Assembly: GCF_003315795.1 (NCBI RefSeq)
Contig: NZ_QMEY01000029.1
Location: 44,657 to 108,656, forward strand
Direction: 5' to 3'
Length of the DNA stretch: 64,000 nucleotides
DNA from: Spongiactinospora rosea
Lineage (GTDB): Bacteria; Actinomycetota; Actinomycetes; Streptosporangiales; Streptosporangiaceae
The notes under the pieces are model-generated. The model worked only from the letters and a program-made list of their open reading frames with translations, did not search any database and was not told the origin of the DNA. Shown piece after piece: positions 17,151 to 25,330 of the stretch. Positions within the stretch are counted from its first letter, which is position 1. Each line of letters starts with the position of its first letter. The translations under genes and the position numbers were made by a program.

Positions 17151-18065
17151 GTGACAGAGCGACCCGTGGTAGCCGTCGTCGGCCCGACAGCGGTAGGAAA
17201 GTCCGATTTGGCCGTGGATCTGGCCCTCCGGCTGGGGGGTGAGGTGGTCAACGCCGACTCCATGCAGCTTTACCGAGGAATGAACGTCGGAACGGCCAAG
17301 CTTTCCCCCGAGGAGATGCGCGGTGTGCCGCATCACCTGCTCGACGTCTGGGACGTCCGCAAGACGGCCAGTGTCGCGGAGTACCAGGGCCTGGCGCGCG
17401 CGCTCCTGGACGGCATGCGCGCGCGCGGGGTGACGCCGATCCTGACCGGAGGGTCGGGCCTGTACGTCCGGGCCGCGCTGGACGACCTGGAGTTCCCGGG
17501 CACCGACCCGCGGATCCGGGCGAGGCTGGAGGCGGAACTGGCCGAATCCGGGCCGAGTGTCCTGTACGACCGGCTGAGCCGCCTCGACCCCGCCGCCGCG
17601 GCGGCCATCCTGCCCAGCAACGGCAGGCGCGTCGTGCGGGCCCTGGAGGTCATCGAACTGTCGGGGCGGCCGTTTTCGGCGACCATGCCGTCCTACGACG
17701 CGGTCTATCCCAGCGTCCAGATCGGGATCGAGGTCCCCCGCCCGGTGCTGGACGAGCGGATCGCCCTGCGGGTCGAGCGGATGTGGCGGGCCGGGCTGGT
17801 GGACGAGGTACGCGAACTCGCCCGTCACGGTCTCGCGCAAGGCCGTACGGCGAGCCGGGCCCTCGGGTACGCGCAGGTGCTCCGGTACCTGGCGGGGGAG
17901 TGGACCGAGGAACAGGCCAAGGACGAGACGATCAGGGCCACCCGCAGGTTCGCGCGCCGCCAGGAGTCGTGGTTCCGGCGCGACCCGCGCGTGGTGTGGC
18001 TCCGTCACGACTCGCCCGGCCTGCTCGAACGCGCCCTGTACACGCTCGCGGGGGCCGCTCGATAG
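17151..18065 (+). CDS. miaA: tRNA dimethylallyltransferase
   Basis: MiaA puts the isopentenyl group on A37 of tRNAs reading UNN codons, making the substrate of MiaB. The 304-residue product has P-loop GPTAVGKSDLAVDLA, the VNADSMQLYRGMNVGTAK segment with the catalytic Asp, PHHLLDVWD, GGSGLYVRAALDDL, and a C-terminal tRNA-binding part with ASRALGYAQVLRYLAGE. GTG 17151 gives the usual short N terminus before VVAVVGPTA; ATG 17118 in the same frame is an alternative. dapF follows after nine bases. Confidence 0.94.
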   Translation: MTERPVVAVVGPTAVGKSDLAVDLALRLGGEVVNADSMQLYRGMNVGTAKLSPEEMRGVPHHLLDVWDVRKTASVAEYQGLARALLDGMRARGVTPILTGGSGLYVRAALDDLEFPGTDPRIRARLEAELAESGPSVLYDRLSRLDPAAAAAILPSNGRRVVRALEVIELSGRPFSATMPSYDAVYPSVQIGIEVPRPVLDERIALRVERMWRAGLVDEVRELARHGLAQGRTASRALGYAQVLRYLAGEWTEEQAKDETIRATRRFARRQESWFRRDPRVVWLRHDSPGLLERALYTLAGAAR

Positions 18066-18068
18066 GGT
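18063..18068 (+). promoter_or_regulatory. Possible internal -10 box before dapF
   Basis: TAGGGT, which includes the miaA stop codon, ends 6 bases before the dapF ATG. It is the same hexamer as before lpdA. dapF may thus have its own leaderless transcript besides read-through from miaA; no -35 is evident. Confidence 0.3.
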
Positions 18069-18074
18069 TGGGTC

Positions 18075-18881
18075 ATGCGGTTTCTCAAGGGGCACGGCAC
18101 CGACAACGACTTCGTGATCCTCCCCGACCCGGACGGCGAGCTGGACGTCTCGGCGGCGCTCGTCGCCGCGCTGTGCGAGCGGCGTACCGGGATCGGCGCG
18201 GACGGCGTGCTGCGCGTCGTGCGCACCAAGCTGTGCCCCGAGGTGGCCGACCAGGCCGGGCGGGCCGAGTGGTTCATGGACTACCGCAACGCCGACGGCA
18301 GCATGGCCGAGATGTGCGGCAACGGCGTGCGGGTCTTCGCCCGCTACCTGGTCGACGCCGGTCTCGCCGGGCCGGGTGACCTGCCCGTGGCGACCAGGGG
18401 CGGGATCAAGAAGGTCCGCGTCGGCGTGGAGGGCGAGGTGTCGGTGGACATGGGCCCGGCCACCCTGCACGGGGAGAGCACCACCACCGTCGCCGGGCAG
18501 GAGTACGCGGGGCTGCACGTCGACATGGGCAATCCGCACCTGGCCTGCGTCATCGGCGACCCGGTCGTGCAGCTCGACCTGACCCACCAGCCCGGCTTCG
18601 ACTCCGCGCACTTCCCCACAGGCGTCAACATCGAGCTGATCAACGCCGTCGGCCCGCGCCGCGTGGTGATGCGCGTCCACGAGCGCGGCTCGGGCGAGAC
18701 CCGCTCCTGCGGCACGGGCGCCGTCGCCGCCGCGGTGGCCGCCGCCAGGCTCGCCGGAGAGGACACCGGCACCTGGACCGTCGAGGTGCCCGGCGGCACG
18801 CTCAGCGTCGTCCTGGAGGCCGCGACGACCCACCTCTGCGGCCCCGCGGTGATCGTGGCCGCGGGCGAATATCTCACCTGA
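18075..18881 (+). CDS. dapF: Diaminopimelate epimerase
   Basis: Converts LL- to meso-diaminopimelate for peptidoglycan and lysine synthesis. Both catalytic cysteines are present: MCGNGVR (Cys about 80) and RSCGTGAVA (Cys about 212), in the two pseudo-symmetric halves. Other family landmarks are GHGTDNDFV at the N terminus, GIGADGVL, YRNADGS, DMGNPHLACV and GVNIELI. Length is 268 residues, with ATG directly at the conserved N terminus. It follows miaA on the same strand, an order common in actinobacteria. Confidence 0.96.
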   Translation: MRFLKGHGTDNDFVILPDPDGELDVSAALVAALCERRTGIGADGVLRVVRTKLCPEVADQAGRAEWFMDYRNADGSMAEMCGNGVRVFARYLVDAGLAGPGDLPVATRGGIKKVRVGVEGEVSVDMGPATLHGESTTTVAGQEYAGLHVDMGNPHLACVIGDPVVQLDLTHQPGFDSAHFPTGVNIELINAVGPRRVVMRVHERGSGETRSCGTGAVAAAVAAARLAGEDTGTWTVEVPGGTLSVVLEAATTHLCGPAVIVAAGEYLT

Positions 18882-18911
18882 GCCCCTCGGGCGCGCCGGT
18901 GTCGCAGGCGT

Positions 18912-18940
18912 TTGGGGCATGCCTGCCGACCTGGCAGACT
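18912..18940 (+). promoter_or_regulatory. Candidate promoter of the large uncharacterised gene
   Basis: TTGGGG (18912-18917), a 17-base spacer and CAGACT (18935-18940) end 8 bases before ATG 18949. The spacing fits a leaderless transcript and favours that ATG over the one at 18919, which would sit inside the promoter. Confidence 0.35.
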
Positions 18941-18948
18941 GGCTGCCC

Positions 18949-21240
18949 ATGGACGTGGACATCTGGGCCTGGGTCGGCGACACCCAGCGGCAACTTCAAG
19001 AAGCCGGCGACGCCGGTCTCGCCATCGCGCTTGGAGATCTCCCCGCGCAGGCGTATGAAGGGCGATACGCCCAGCTTGACGTGGTAGCCCCGGCCGTCGC
19101 GGGGCAGGCCGAGACGCTGGAGCTGCCCTGGCTGGAGTTCTACGCCCGCTACTGGCACCTGGTGGGCCGGATCGGCGACCGCGCCCAGGGCGCGGTGGCG
19201 CTCGGCGACGCGGAGGAGCTGCTGGCGTTCGCCCAGCGCGAAGACGTCCGTGACTGCCCGTCGGCCCTGGCCGCCGTCGAGGCACTGGCCGTGGCCCAGG
19301 CCAACGCCGACGGCCCCGGCCATGCCGCCGACCGCCTCCGGCTGGTCGGCGAGGCGCTTTCCGGGGTGGAGCCGGGCGCTCTGCCGTTCTGCGGTCTGAC
19401 CACCCAGTACGTCATGGCGCTGCTCGACTCCGGGCGTCCGGGCGAGGCCGTCGCGTACGCCGAGTCCGCGATCGAGCGGCTGCGCGCCGCCGACAACGAC
19501 GCGAGCTGGGAGCTGGCCGCCGCCGCGGCCCGCGCGCTGCTCGCCGCCGACCGCGCCGAAGACGCCCTGGGCGCCCTCGAAGCCGCGTCCGGCCTCAAGC
19601 CGGACGATCCGATCAACCGCCCGCACCGCGAGGGCGTGCTGCGCGCGCTGGTGCTCGGCACCCTCGGCCGCACTTCCGAGGCCGTCGAGGCGCTGCCCGA
19701 CCTCGACGTGGTCGGCGATCACCCGCACTCGTTCGTGGAGTGGTCGCGGGCCGTCCACGTCCTCGCCGGATCGTCGCAGATCGCCAACACCTGGCAGCTC
19801 GGCCGGGTGCTGCGGCAGTGGATCGACTACTTCGCGATGATGGGCGGCTACCGGGCCAGGGTCGAGCTGGCCCTGATCGCGGGCGACCTGGCGATCGCCA
19901 GGCAGGGCGTCTGGCAGGCCCGCTACCTCGCCGACATCGCGGAAAGCGGCCTCGCCGAGCTGAAGGAGGAGCAGGTGGGCGAGCTGCCCGCCCGCATCGC
20001 CAAGCTCCGCCGCGACGCCGACGCGACCACGCCGCCGGAGGCCCCCGGCCCGCTGGCCGAGCGCGTGGGCATCTTCGACGCCGCCGACGGCTCCAAGGCC
20101 GACCCCGAGCGCTGGGTGGAGTGGCTGACCCCGCTGGCGGGCGATGACCTGGAGGGCACCCGCAGGCTCACCACCACGCTGGGCTTCCTCGGTTATCCCT
20201 CACGCGGCGCCGACATCTACTGGACCATGATGGTCGAGGGCGAGTCCGCGCCGGGCACGCCCGACGACGAGGACATCGCGATCCTGGCCAACCTGCTGAT
20301 CGAGGCCAGGCAGGACGAACGCCTCGAACAGTTCGCGGCCAGGCTCCCCGAGGGGCAGCGCCACCTCACCCTCGCCCGGCTGCACCGCGCCCGCGAGCGC
20401 TGGGAGGAGACGCTGGCGGAGGCCGAGCAGGCCCTCGCCGCCGGAGCGGGCCTCGACGCCCGCCGGCTGCTGTCCGGCTCGGCCCAGCGGCTCGACCAGA
20501 ACACCAAGGGCGCCCAGGCGATCCGCGAGGTCCTCGACTCGCCCGAGCTGGAGGACGAAGACGTCTGGCGCATGATCGTCATGGCGAGCAGCGTGGAGGA
20601 CTGGGAGACCGTCCGCCTCGGCGCGGCCAGGCTGCGCATGCCCGTGGAGGGCGACTCCGGGCCGGTGGAGCAGGAGATGGGCCTGATCCGGGTCATCCTG
20701 CCCGCCCCCGACGGCAGCCAGCGCCAGGTCATCAGCGTCCGCACCGGGCCCGCGACCGCGCGGCTGGCCATGCCGCAGCCGCCCGGGATGGAGTTCAACG
20801 CGGGCGACGTCGTGGTCTTCGACCCGCAGCTCCTCGAGCCGGTCCCGGACGGGGCGAAGGAGCGCGAGGAGTTCATCCCGCCGTTCGCCGCGGTGCGAAT
20901 GCTCCGGCCGGGCGGGTACACGAGCTGGTTCTTCGACGGTGCGGCGCCGTCCGAGCACGACTGGGCGGAGTTCAACGAGGTCCTCGCGGAGCGCGGGTGG
21001 CCGATGTGGGTCTACAGCGACGAGAACTACACGGTCAGCCACCCGACGAGCGGGGACCGGCTGCCGGGCGTGTTCGGGTGGGTCGCGGTGCCGCCGGAGG
21101 TCGGCCCGACCGAGGTCGACGCGCTGCTGGACGACGCGACCGAGCGCTGGGTGCACCCGCTGGCCTGGCTCGACCTGGCCCGCGAGGTGGGCATCGAGGT
21201 CGAGCGCCACGAGCGCATCGTCAAGGAGTACGGGCTCTGA
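18949..21240 (+). CDS. Large uncharacterised helical-repeat (TPR-like) protein
   Basis: About 763 residues, with no signal peptide or membrane helix. Much of residues 60-560 consists of Ala/Leu-rich helical pairs reminiscent of tetratricopeptide repeats (for example ALLAADRAEDALGALEAASG and LARLHRARERWEETLAEAEQ), suggesting a protein-interaction scaffold. The last 200 residues are different: acidic, aromatic and beta-rich, with WFFDGAAPSEHDWAEFNEVL and WVAVPPEVGPTEVDALLD. No catalytic motif is recognised. ATG 18949 is preferred for its promoter-like spacing; ATG 18919 would add ten residues. It follows dapF but probably has its own promoter. Confidence 0.7.
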   Translation: MDVDIWAWVGDTQRQLQEAGDAGLAIALGDLPAQAYEGRYAQLDVVAPAVAGQAETLELPWLEFYARYWHLVGRIGDRAQGAVALGDAEELLAFAQREDVRDCPSALAAVEALAVAQANADGPGHAADRLRLVGEALSGVEPGALPFCGLTTQYVMALLDSGRPGEAVAYAESAIERLRAADNDASWELAAAAARALLAADRAEDALGALEAASGLKPDDPINRPHREGVLRALVLGTLGRTSEAVEALPDLDVVGDHPHSFVEWSRAVHVLAGSSQIANTWQLGRVLRQWIDYFAMMGGYRARVELALIAGDLAIARQGVWQARYLADIAESGLAELKEEQVGELPARIAKLRRDADATTPPEAPGPLAERVGIFDAADGSKADPERWVEWLTPLAGDDLEGTRRLTTTLGFLGYPSRGADIYWTMMVEGESAPGTPDDEDIAILANLLIEARQDERLEQFAARLPEGQRHLTLARLHRARERWEETLAEAEQALAAGAGLDARRLLSGSAQRLDQNTKGAQAIREVLDSPELEDEDVWRMIVMASSVEDWETVRLGAARLRMPVEGDSGPVEQEMGLIRVILPAPDGSQRQVISVRTGPATARLAMPQPPGMEFNAGDVVVFDPQLLEPVPDGAKEREEFIPPFAAVRMLRPGGYTSWFFDGAAPSEHDWAEFNEVLAERGWPMWVYSDENYTVSHPTSGDRLPGVFGWVAVPPEVGPTEVDALLDDATERWVHPLAWLDLAREVGIEVERHERIVKEYGL

Positions 21241-21337
21241 GGTAGGGGCCTTCGGCGTTCGGCGATGCGGGAGCGGTCCTGCTCGGTCCGGGCTGTTCTT
21301 CACGGCACGCACCGCTCCCGCCGTCGCGCCGTGCCAC

Positions 21338-21360
21338 GCCGGGCCCCGTGCCCGGCGTTT
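21338..21360 (+). terminator. Candidate hairpin terminator
   Basis: GCCGGGC (21338-21344) pairs with GCCCGGC (21350-21356) around a 5-base loop and is followed by GTTTC. It lies about 100 bases after the large gene and the same distance before the beta-lactamase. Confidence 0.35.
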
Positions 21361-21453
21361 CGCGGGCGCGCCGCTCGCCCGCCGCACCTGGCACCGGCTC
21401 AAGGCCCCGCCTGATTGGACACGCGTCCTTCCGCTCTGCTTGGCTCGTGTCCC

Positions 21454-22443
21454 ATGCGAAGTGCCTGGCGTATTCCGGCCGTGCCGAAAGCGGCCCTGGT
21501 GACGAGCCTGTTCGTGGCCGGTGGGGCACTCGGCGGGTGTTCCGCCCCGGCCGCCGAGCCGCCGCCACGGGCCGCGCCCGCCACTGTGGATTCGCCGCCG
21601 GCTCAAACCTCGACACCCGCCGTGCCGGAGGCGGAGAAGGCGGCGGTCCGGCGGGAACTGCGGGCGCTGGAAGCCTCGTTCGACGGCCGGATCGGCGCGT
21701 ACGCCATCGACACGGCGACCGGAAGAACGATCGGCCATCGCGCGGACGAGCGATTCCCGCTCGCGTCCACTTTCAAGGCGGTGGTGGCCGCCGCGGTGCT
21801 GCACAAGGCGCGGACATCCGATCCCGGCCTGTTGAAGCGGGTGGTGCGCTGGACCGCCGCCGAGATCGAACCCAATTCACCGGTCACTCAGGAACACGTG
21901 AAAAGCGGGCTGACCGTCGCCCGTCTGTGCGAGGCGACGGTCACCCAGAGCGACAACACCGCGGGGAACATCCTGCTGAAGGAGATCGGCGGCCCGGCCG
22001 GGCTCACCCGCTATTTCCGTTCGCTCGGCGACCGGATCTCCCGCTCCGACCGCTGGGAACCGGAAATGAACCACTGGAAACCCGGTGAGAAACGCGACAC
22101 CACCTCGCCCGCCGCGATGGCGAACGACTTCCGCCGGCTCGCCACCGGTGACGCGCTGAACGCCAAGGATCAAAAGCGCTTCACCACCTGGCTGGTCGCC
22201 AGTAAGACCGGCGGCAATCGCATCCGCGCCGGCCTGCCGTCCACCTGGAAGGTGGGCGACAAGACCGGCACCGGCGGAACGTACGGCACGGCGAACGACG
22301 TCGCGGTGATCTGGCCGCCCAAGGCCGCCGCCCCTATCGTGATGGCCGTGTACACCAGCAGAAAGCCGGCAGAGGCCGACGCCGACGAAAAGGTCCTCGC
22401 CAAGACCGCCACCGCCCTGGTCCGCGCCCTACGTAAGCACTGA
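21454..22443 (+). CDS. Class A beta-lactamase, lipoprotein
   Basis: A serine beta-lactamase of 329 residues. The signal peptide ends in a lipobox-like LGGC (Cys about 28), so it is probably lipid anchored; a Pro/Ala linker follows. The active-site set is complete: STFK (Ser about 105), SDN (about 166), the omega-loop Glu in EPEMN (about 202) and KTG in GDKTGTGG (about 270). TVTQSDNTAGNILLKEIGGP is typical of Streptomyces-type class A enzymes. ATG 21454 sets up the signal peptide. No regulator gene of the BlaR/AmpR type is beside it. It should hydrolyse beta-lactams at the cell surface; the substrate range cannot be predicted. Confidence 0.93.
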   Translation: MRSAWRIPAVPKAALVTSLFVAGGALGGCSAPAAEPPPRAAPATVDSPPAQTSTPAVPEAEKAAVRRELRALEASFDGRIGAYAIDTATGRTIGHRADERFPLASTFKAVVAAAVLHKARTSDPGLLKRVVRWTAAEIEPNSPVTQEHVKSGLTVARLCEATVTQSDNTAGNILLKEIGGPAGLTRYFRSLGDRISRSDRWEPEMNHWKPGEKRDTTSPAAMANDFRRLATGDALNAKDQKRFTTWLVASKTGGNRIRAGLPSTWKVGDKTGTGGTYGTANDVAVIWPPKAAAPIVMAVYTSRKPAEADADEKVLAKTATALVRALRKH

Positions 22444-22978
22444 TCAGCCGGACCCTGACGAATTCATTTGGTCGGCTGAGACTCTTTTGTTCGCCCGCGC
22501 GCGAAGCGATCTGCACTAACGTCGCGGCAAAACTCATGAACAGGTGGGGATCTGTCCCGGCTGCCGGTGATCCGGGTTTCCGCCGACACCTGGGCCGGAT
22601 TCCTGAACGGCGAGCTGCTTCACATCGGGACCTTCGACACGCCGCTGCGCCCCTTCGACCCCTAACCGCGTGCATTCCGCTGGACGCGCTCCCCGGGGTG
22701 GCCCTCGCGGGTGGGATGCCCTACTGGCTGCGGGCGGCGCTTGGCTGGATCGGCGGTCCGCCGTACTCCGCCGAGGTGGCCGGTTGGCTCGCCGACGTAC
22801 GGGATGCGCCGGGGATGCCGCAGGACATCCGGCACCAGGCGGTGAGACTCATGAACTACCGGGCCAATCCGCTGGAACCCCAATAACGTTTGATTCTCAT
22901 GAACGAGACCCCCTAACACCACCGCTTCTGGGTAGTTGCTATACGTAACCATTACTAAACCTTGACCTGGGAGCAGCG
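22444..22978. other. Gene-poor gap with relics
   Basis: This 535-base gap between the beta-lactamase and the HNH lipoprotein is less GC-rich than its neighbours. It holds a short fragment resembling the end of a DUF397 protein (22540-22665), and an open frame to 22886 whose second half (about 22680-22886) encodes a plausible 70-residue hydrophobic-to-charged piece without a clear start. The last 90 bases before 22979 are A/T-rich with GGGAGCAGCG as the ribosome binding site of the next gene. No terminator hairpin stands out. Confidence 0.4.
22540..22665 (+). pseudogene. Fragment resembling the C-terminus of a DUF397 protein
   Basis: The frame opening after TGA 22537 reads LPVIRVSADTWAGFLNGELL before ending at TAA 22663-22665. 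DUF397 proteins, abundant in mycelial actinomycetes, end in a similar V-L-R-(F/V)-(S/T)-x-x-x-W-x-x-F-L segment. The N-terminal half with its conserved Cys-Val-Glu-Val region is missing and no start codon is evident, so this looks like a deleted copy. The similarity is short and could be chance. Confidence 0.3.
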
Positions 22979-23665
22979 GTGAGGAACCGGAAGAACCGGA
23001 TGGCCGCAGTGACGGCGCTGGCGGCGGCGGTGGTGTTGGCGGGGTGCGCCGGCGGGGAGGCGCGGGGCGATCTGCCCGATGACAAGGCGGGCGGTGGGAG
23101 CAAGGTCGACGTCCAGGAGGCGCAGGACGAGTTGGCCGGGCTCACCGTCAAGGGGCGTGCGCCGATGACCGGGTTCGACCGGGACGAGTTCGGCCCGGCG
23201 TGGGCCGATGTCGATCGCAACGGGTGCGACACGAGGAACGACGTCCTCAAGCGGGACCTTGAGAACGAGACCTTCAAGAAGGGGACGCACGACTGCATCG
23301 TGCTGACCGGGACGCTCAAGGACCCGTACGGCGGCAAGACCATAGAGTTCGAGCGCGGCCCGAAGACCAGCATGGAGGTGCAGATCGACCATGTGGTGGC
23401 GCTCGCCGACGCCTGGCAGAAGGGCGCGGCCCGCTGGGACGAGGCCAAGCGGCGTCAGCTCGCCAACGACCCGCTCAACCTCCTCGCCGTCGATGGCCCG
23501 CTGAACAGCCAGAAGGGCGCGGGCGACGCGGCGACGTGGCTGCCGCCGCGCCGCGCCTACCGGTGTGACTACGTGGCGCGCCAGATCGACGTGAAGGTCA
23601 AGTACGACCTGTGGGTCACCCAGGCCGAGAAGGACGCCATGGGGGACACCCTGTCCGGCTGCTGA
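22979..23665 (+). CDS. HNH-type nuclease-family lipoprotein (DUF1524-like)
   Basis: A 228-residue exported protein with a basic N terminus, hydrophobic core and lipobox LAGC (Cys about 22). The body matches the secreted HNH family common in actinobacteria: paired cysteines (NGCDTRND and HDCIVLTG), the metal-site IDHVVALADAW (Asp-His about 138-139) and NDPLNLLAVDGPLNSQKG with the trailing Asn residues of the HNH motif. It probably acts on nucleic acid outside the membrane, for nutrition or remodelling; activity is not proven. GTG 22979 has GGAG seven bases upstream. It converges on the PepSY gene with a 25-base gap. Confidence 0.82.
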   Translation: MRNRKNRMAAVTALAAAVVLAGCAGGEARGDLPDDKAGGGSKVDVQEAQDELAGLTVKGRAPMTGFDRDEFGPAWADVDRNGCDTRNDVLKRDLENETFKKGTHDCIVLTGTLKDPYGGKTIEFERGPKTSMEVQIDHVVALADAWQKGAARWDEAKRRQLANDPLNLLAVDGPLNSQKGAGDAATWLPPRRAYRCDYVARQIDVKVKYDLWVTQAEKDAMGDTLSGC

Positions 23666-23690
23666 CCCGGCAAGATGGGGACGCAGGCCG

Positions 23691-23999
23691 TCAGTCGTCG
23701 TCGTACTCACGCTCGAACTTGACGATCTCCCCGTTGTCCAGCGCCACGTCGACCTCGTACTCCCAGCGTCCCTTCTCCAGTTCCACCTGGCAGACCTGAC
23801 GCCCGTGCTCGCGTTCCCGTTCGACGTCGGTGACGCGGGCGCCCGGCGCCTTCTTCCCGGCGATCTCGACCGCCCGCGCGCAGGCGCCCTTCCCGTGTGC
23901 CGCCGCGGGGGAGGGGGCGGCGGCCTGGGCCGCGCCGCCGGTCAGTACGACCAGCGCTCCCGCGCCCAGCGCGATGATGACCTTGCTTCGTGTGTTCAT
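23691..23999 (-). CDS. Secreted PepSY-domain-like protein
   Basis: A 102-residue exported protein with a signal peptide (MNTRSKVIIALGAGALVVLTGGAAQA, cleavage after about residue 27). The remaining 75 residues have the PepSY pattern: a helix around KGACARAVEIAGKKAPGARVTDVE, then strands VCQVELEKGRWEYEVDVALDNGEIVKFEREY. Two cysteines may form a disulfide. PepSY proteins often modulate neighbouring peptidases or sensors. Here the next gene upstream is a histidine kinase whose stop codon lies within a motif also found before the response regulator, so this protein is a likely member or target of that system. Confidence 0.8.
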   Translation of the reverse strand: MNTRSKVIIALGAGALVVLTGGAAQAAAPSPAAAHGKGACARAVEIAGKKAPGARVTDVEREREHGRQVCQVELEKGRWEYEVDVALDNGEIVKFEREYDDD

Positions 24000-24044
24000 G
24001 GCCCCACACTCCCGCCGCCCGCCTTAGAACCGCGCTAGCCGATC

Positions 24045-24060
24045 GTTAAGCCGCCCCTAA
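24045..24060 (-). promoter_or_regulatory. Putative response-regulator site upstream of the PepSY gene
   Basis: GTTAAGCCGCCCCTAA (plus strand) differs at only two positions from the complement of the motif at 26063-26078 beside the response-regulator gene. It lies 46-61 bases upstream of the PepSY start and overlaps the kinase stop codon. Confidence 0.45.
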
Positions 24061-25320
24061 AACCGCGGAATCGCCCTGCGGCAGGGTGACGGTGACCACC
24101 GCACCGCCGTGCGGCCCGCGCCCCAGGGCCATGGACCCGCCCGCCGACTCCGCCGACCGCCTGACGATGCCCAGGCCCAGCCCGGTGGACCCGGCGCCGC
24201 TGCTGCCCCTGGCCAGCCGTCCGGCCGGGAACCCCGGGCCCTCGTCGCCGATCTCGATCACCACGCCGGGGGCCAGCCGTACGGCCAGGGCGGTGCCCTC
24301 CGGGGTGTGCGCGAAGACGTTGCCGAGCAGCGCGTCCACGCACGCCGCCAGTTCCTCGGACGCCAGCGGGACCGGCAGCGGCCCGGGGTGCAGGTCCGTG
24401 GTGAGCGGGCGCTCCTGGTCCTCGGCCAGCGCCGACCAGAAGGAGACCCGCTCGGCCACCACCGCCGCCGCGTCGCAGTGCCGCCGCCCGCCCGAACGCC
24501 GCCGCGCCTCGTTGATCACAGCGGTCACCGCGCGCTCCAGATCGTCCACACGGGCTCCGATGCGCGCCGCCTCCTCCGGGTCCCGAAGCGACTCCGCGTC
24601 CAGCCGCAGGCCCGTCAGGGGCGTGCGGAGGCGGTGTGAGAGGTCGGCCACCGCCTCCCGCTCCTCGGCGAGCAGATCATCGATCCGCCCGGCCAGCCGG
24701 TTGAGCGCGAGCGCCGCCGCCCGGGCCTCCGGCGGGCCCTCGGGCACGGCCCGCGCCGACAGGTCGCCCGCGGCGAGCCGGTGGGAGGCCCGCGCGGTGG
24801 CGGCCATCGGCCGGACGATGGCCCCGGCCAGCCGGTCGGCGACCGCGATGCCGATCCCGATCAGGGCCAGGCCGAGCGCCAGCATGCCGAGCCACACCTC
24901 GCGAACGCCCCGGGTGAGGTCCGCGTCGCTCAGGTACGTACGGACCACGCTGGTGCCGCCCGCGCCCTGCACGGCGACCAGGATCTCCCTGCCGCCGGGT
25001 GCGTCGGCGGCCAGGCTCCTGCCGCGCGCCGCCAGTTCCACGGCCGGGGTACGCCGGGCGGGAGCGCCCACGGTCGATCCGCCGGGCAGGAACACGGTGA
25101 TCGGGTGCCCGGTGGTGAGCGCGGCGCGTTCGACGGTGATGGCCAGTGTTCCGGGGTCCACCGAGCCGACCGCCACGGCCACGGACTCGGCCTCGCCTGT
25201 CGCCTGTCCCACCGCGCGGTTCTCCGCGGCGTTGCGCACCAGCAGGGCGAGCGGCACCAGCAGGGCGATCAGGACGAGCGAGGTGGTGGCCGCGACCAGC
25301 ACCGCGAGCCACCTTCTCAC
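24046..25320 (-). CDS. Two-component sensor histidine kinase
   Basis: A 424-residue membrane kinase. Two hydrophobic helices (about 8-29 and 144-165) flank an extracytoplasmic sensor of about 115 residues. A HAMP region (about 166-218), the phospho-accepting H-box ADLSHRLRTPLTGLRLDAES (His about 227) and an ATPase part with N-box LLGNVFAHTPEG, G1 IGDEGPGFP and G2 GLGLGIV follow. It is of the OmpR-coupled HisKA type. The start lies 10 bases after the stop of the response-regulator gene, so they form one operon. The signal is unknown; the exported neighbours suggest a cell-envelope cue. Confidence 0.93.
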   Translation of the reverse strand: MRRWLAVLVAATTSLVLIALLVPLALLVRNAAENRAVGQATGEAESVAVAVGSVDPGTLAITVERAALTTGHPITVFLPGGSTVGAPARRTPAVELAARGRSLAADAPGGREILVAVQGAGGTSVVRTYLSDADLTRGVREVWLGMLALGLALIGIGIAVADRLAGAIVRPMAATARASHRLAAGDLSARAVPEGPPEARAAALALNRLAGRIDDLLAEEREAVADLSHRLRTPLTGLRLDAESLRDPEEAARIGARVDDLERAVTAVINEARRRSGGRRHCDAAAVVAERVSFWSALAEDQERPLTTDLHPGPLPVPLASEELAACVDALLGNVFAHTPEGTALAVRLAPGVVIEIGDEGPGFPAGRLARGSSGAGSTGLGLGIVRRSAESAGGSMALGRGPHGGAVVTVTLPQGDSAVLGAA

Positions 25321-25330
25321 GCCCGATCCC

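Noticed and set aside
22536..22886. 116-codon open frame after the beta-lactamase gene
   Set aside because: The first half overlaps the DUF397-like fragment in another frame and is Arg-rich. Only the last 70 codons look plausible, and they lack a start with a ribosome binding site.
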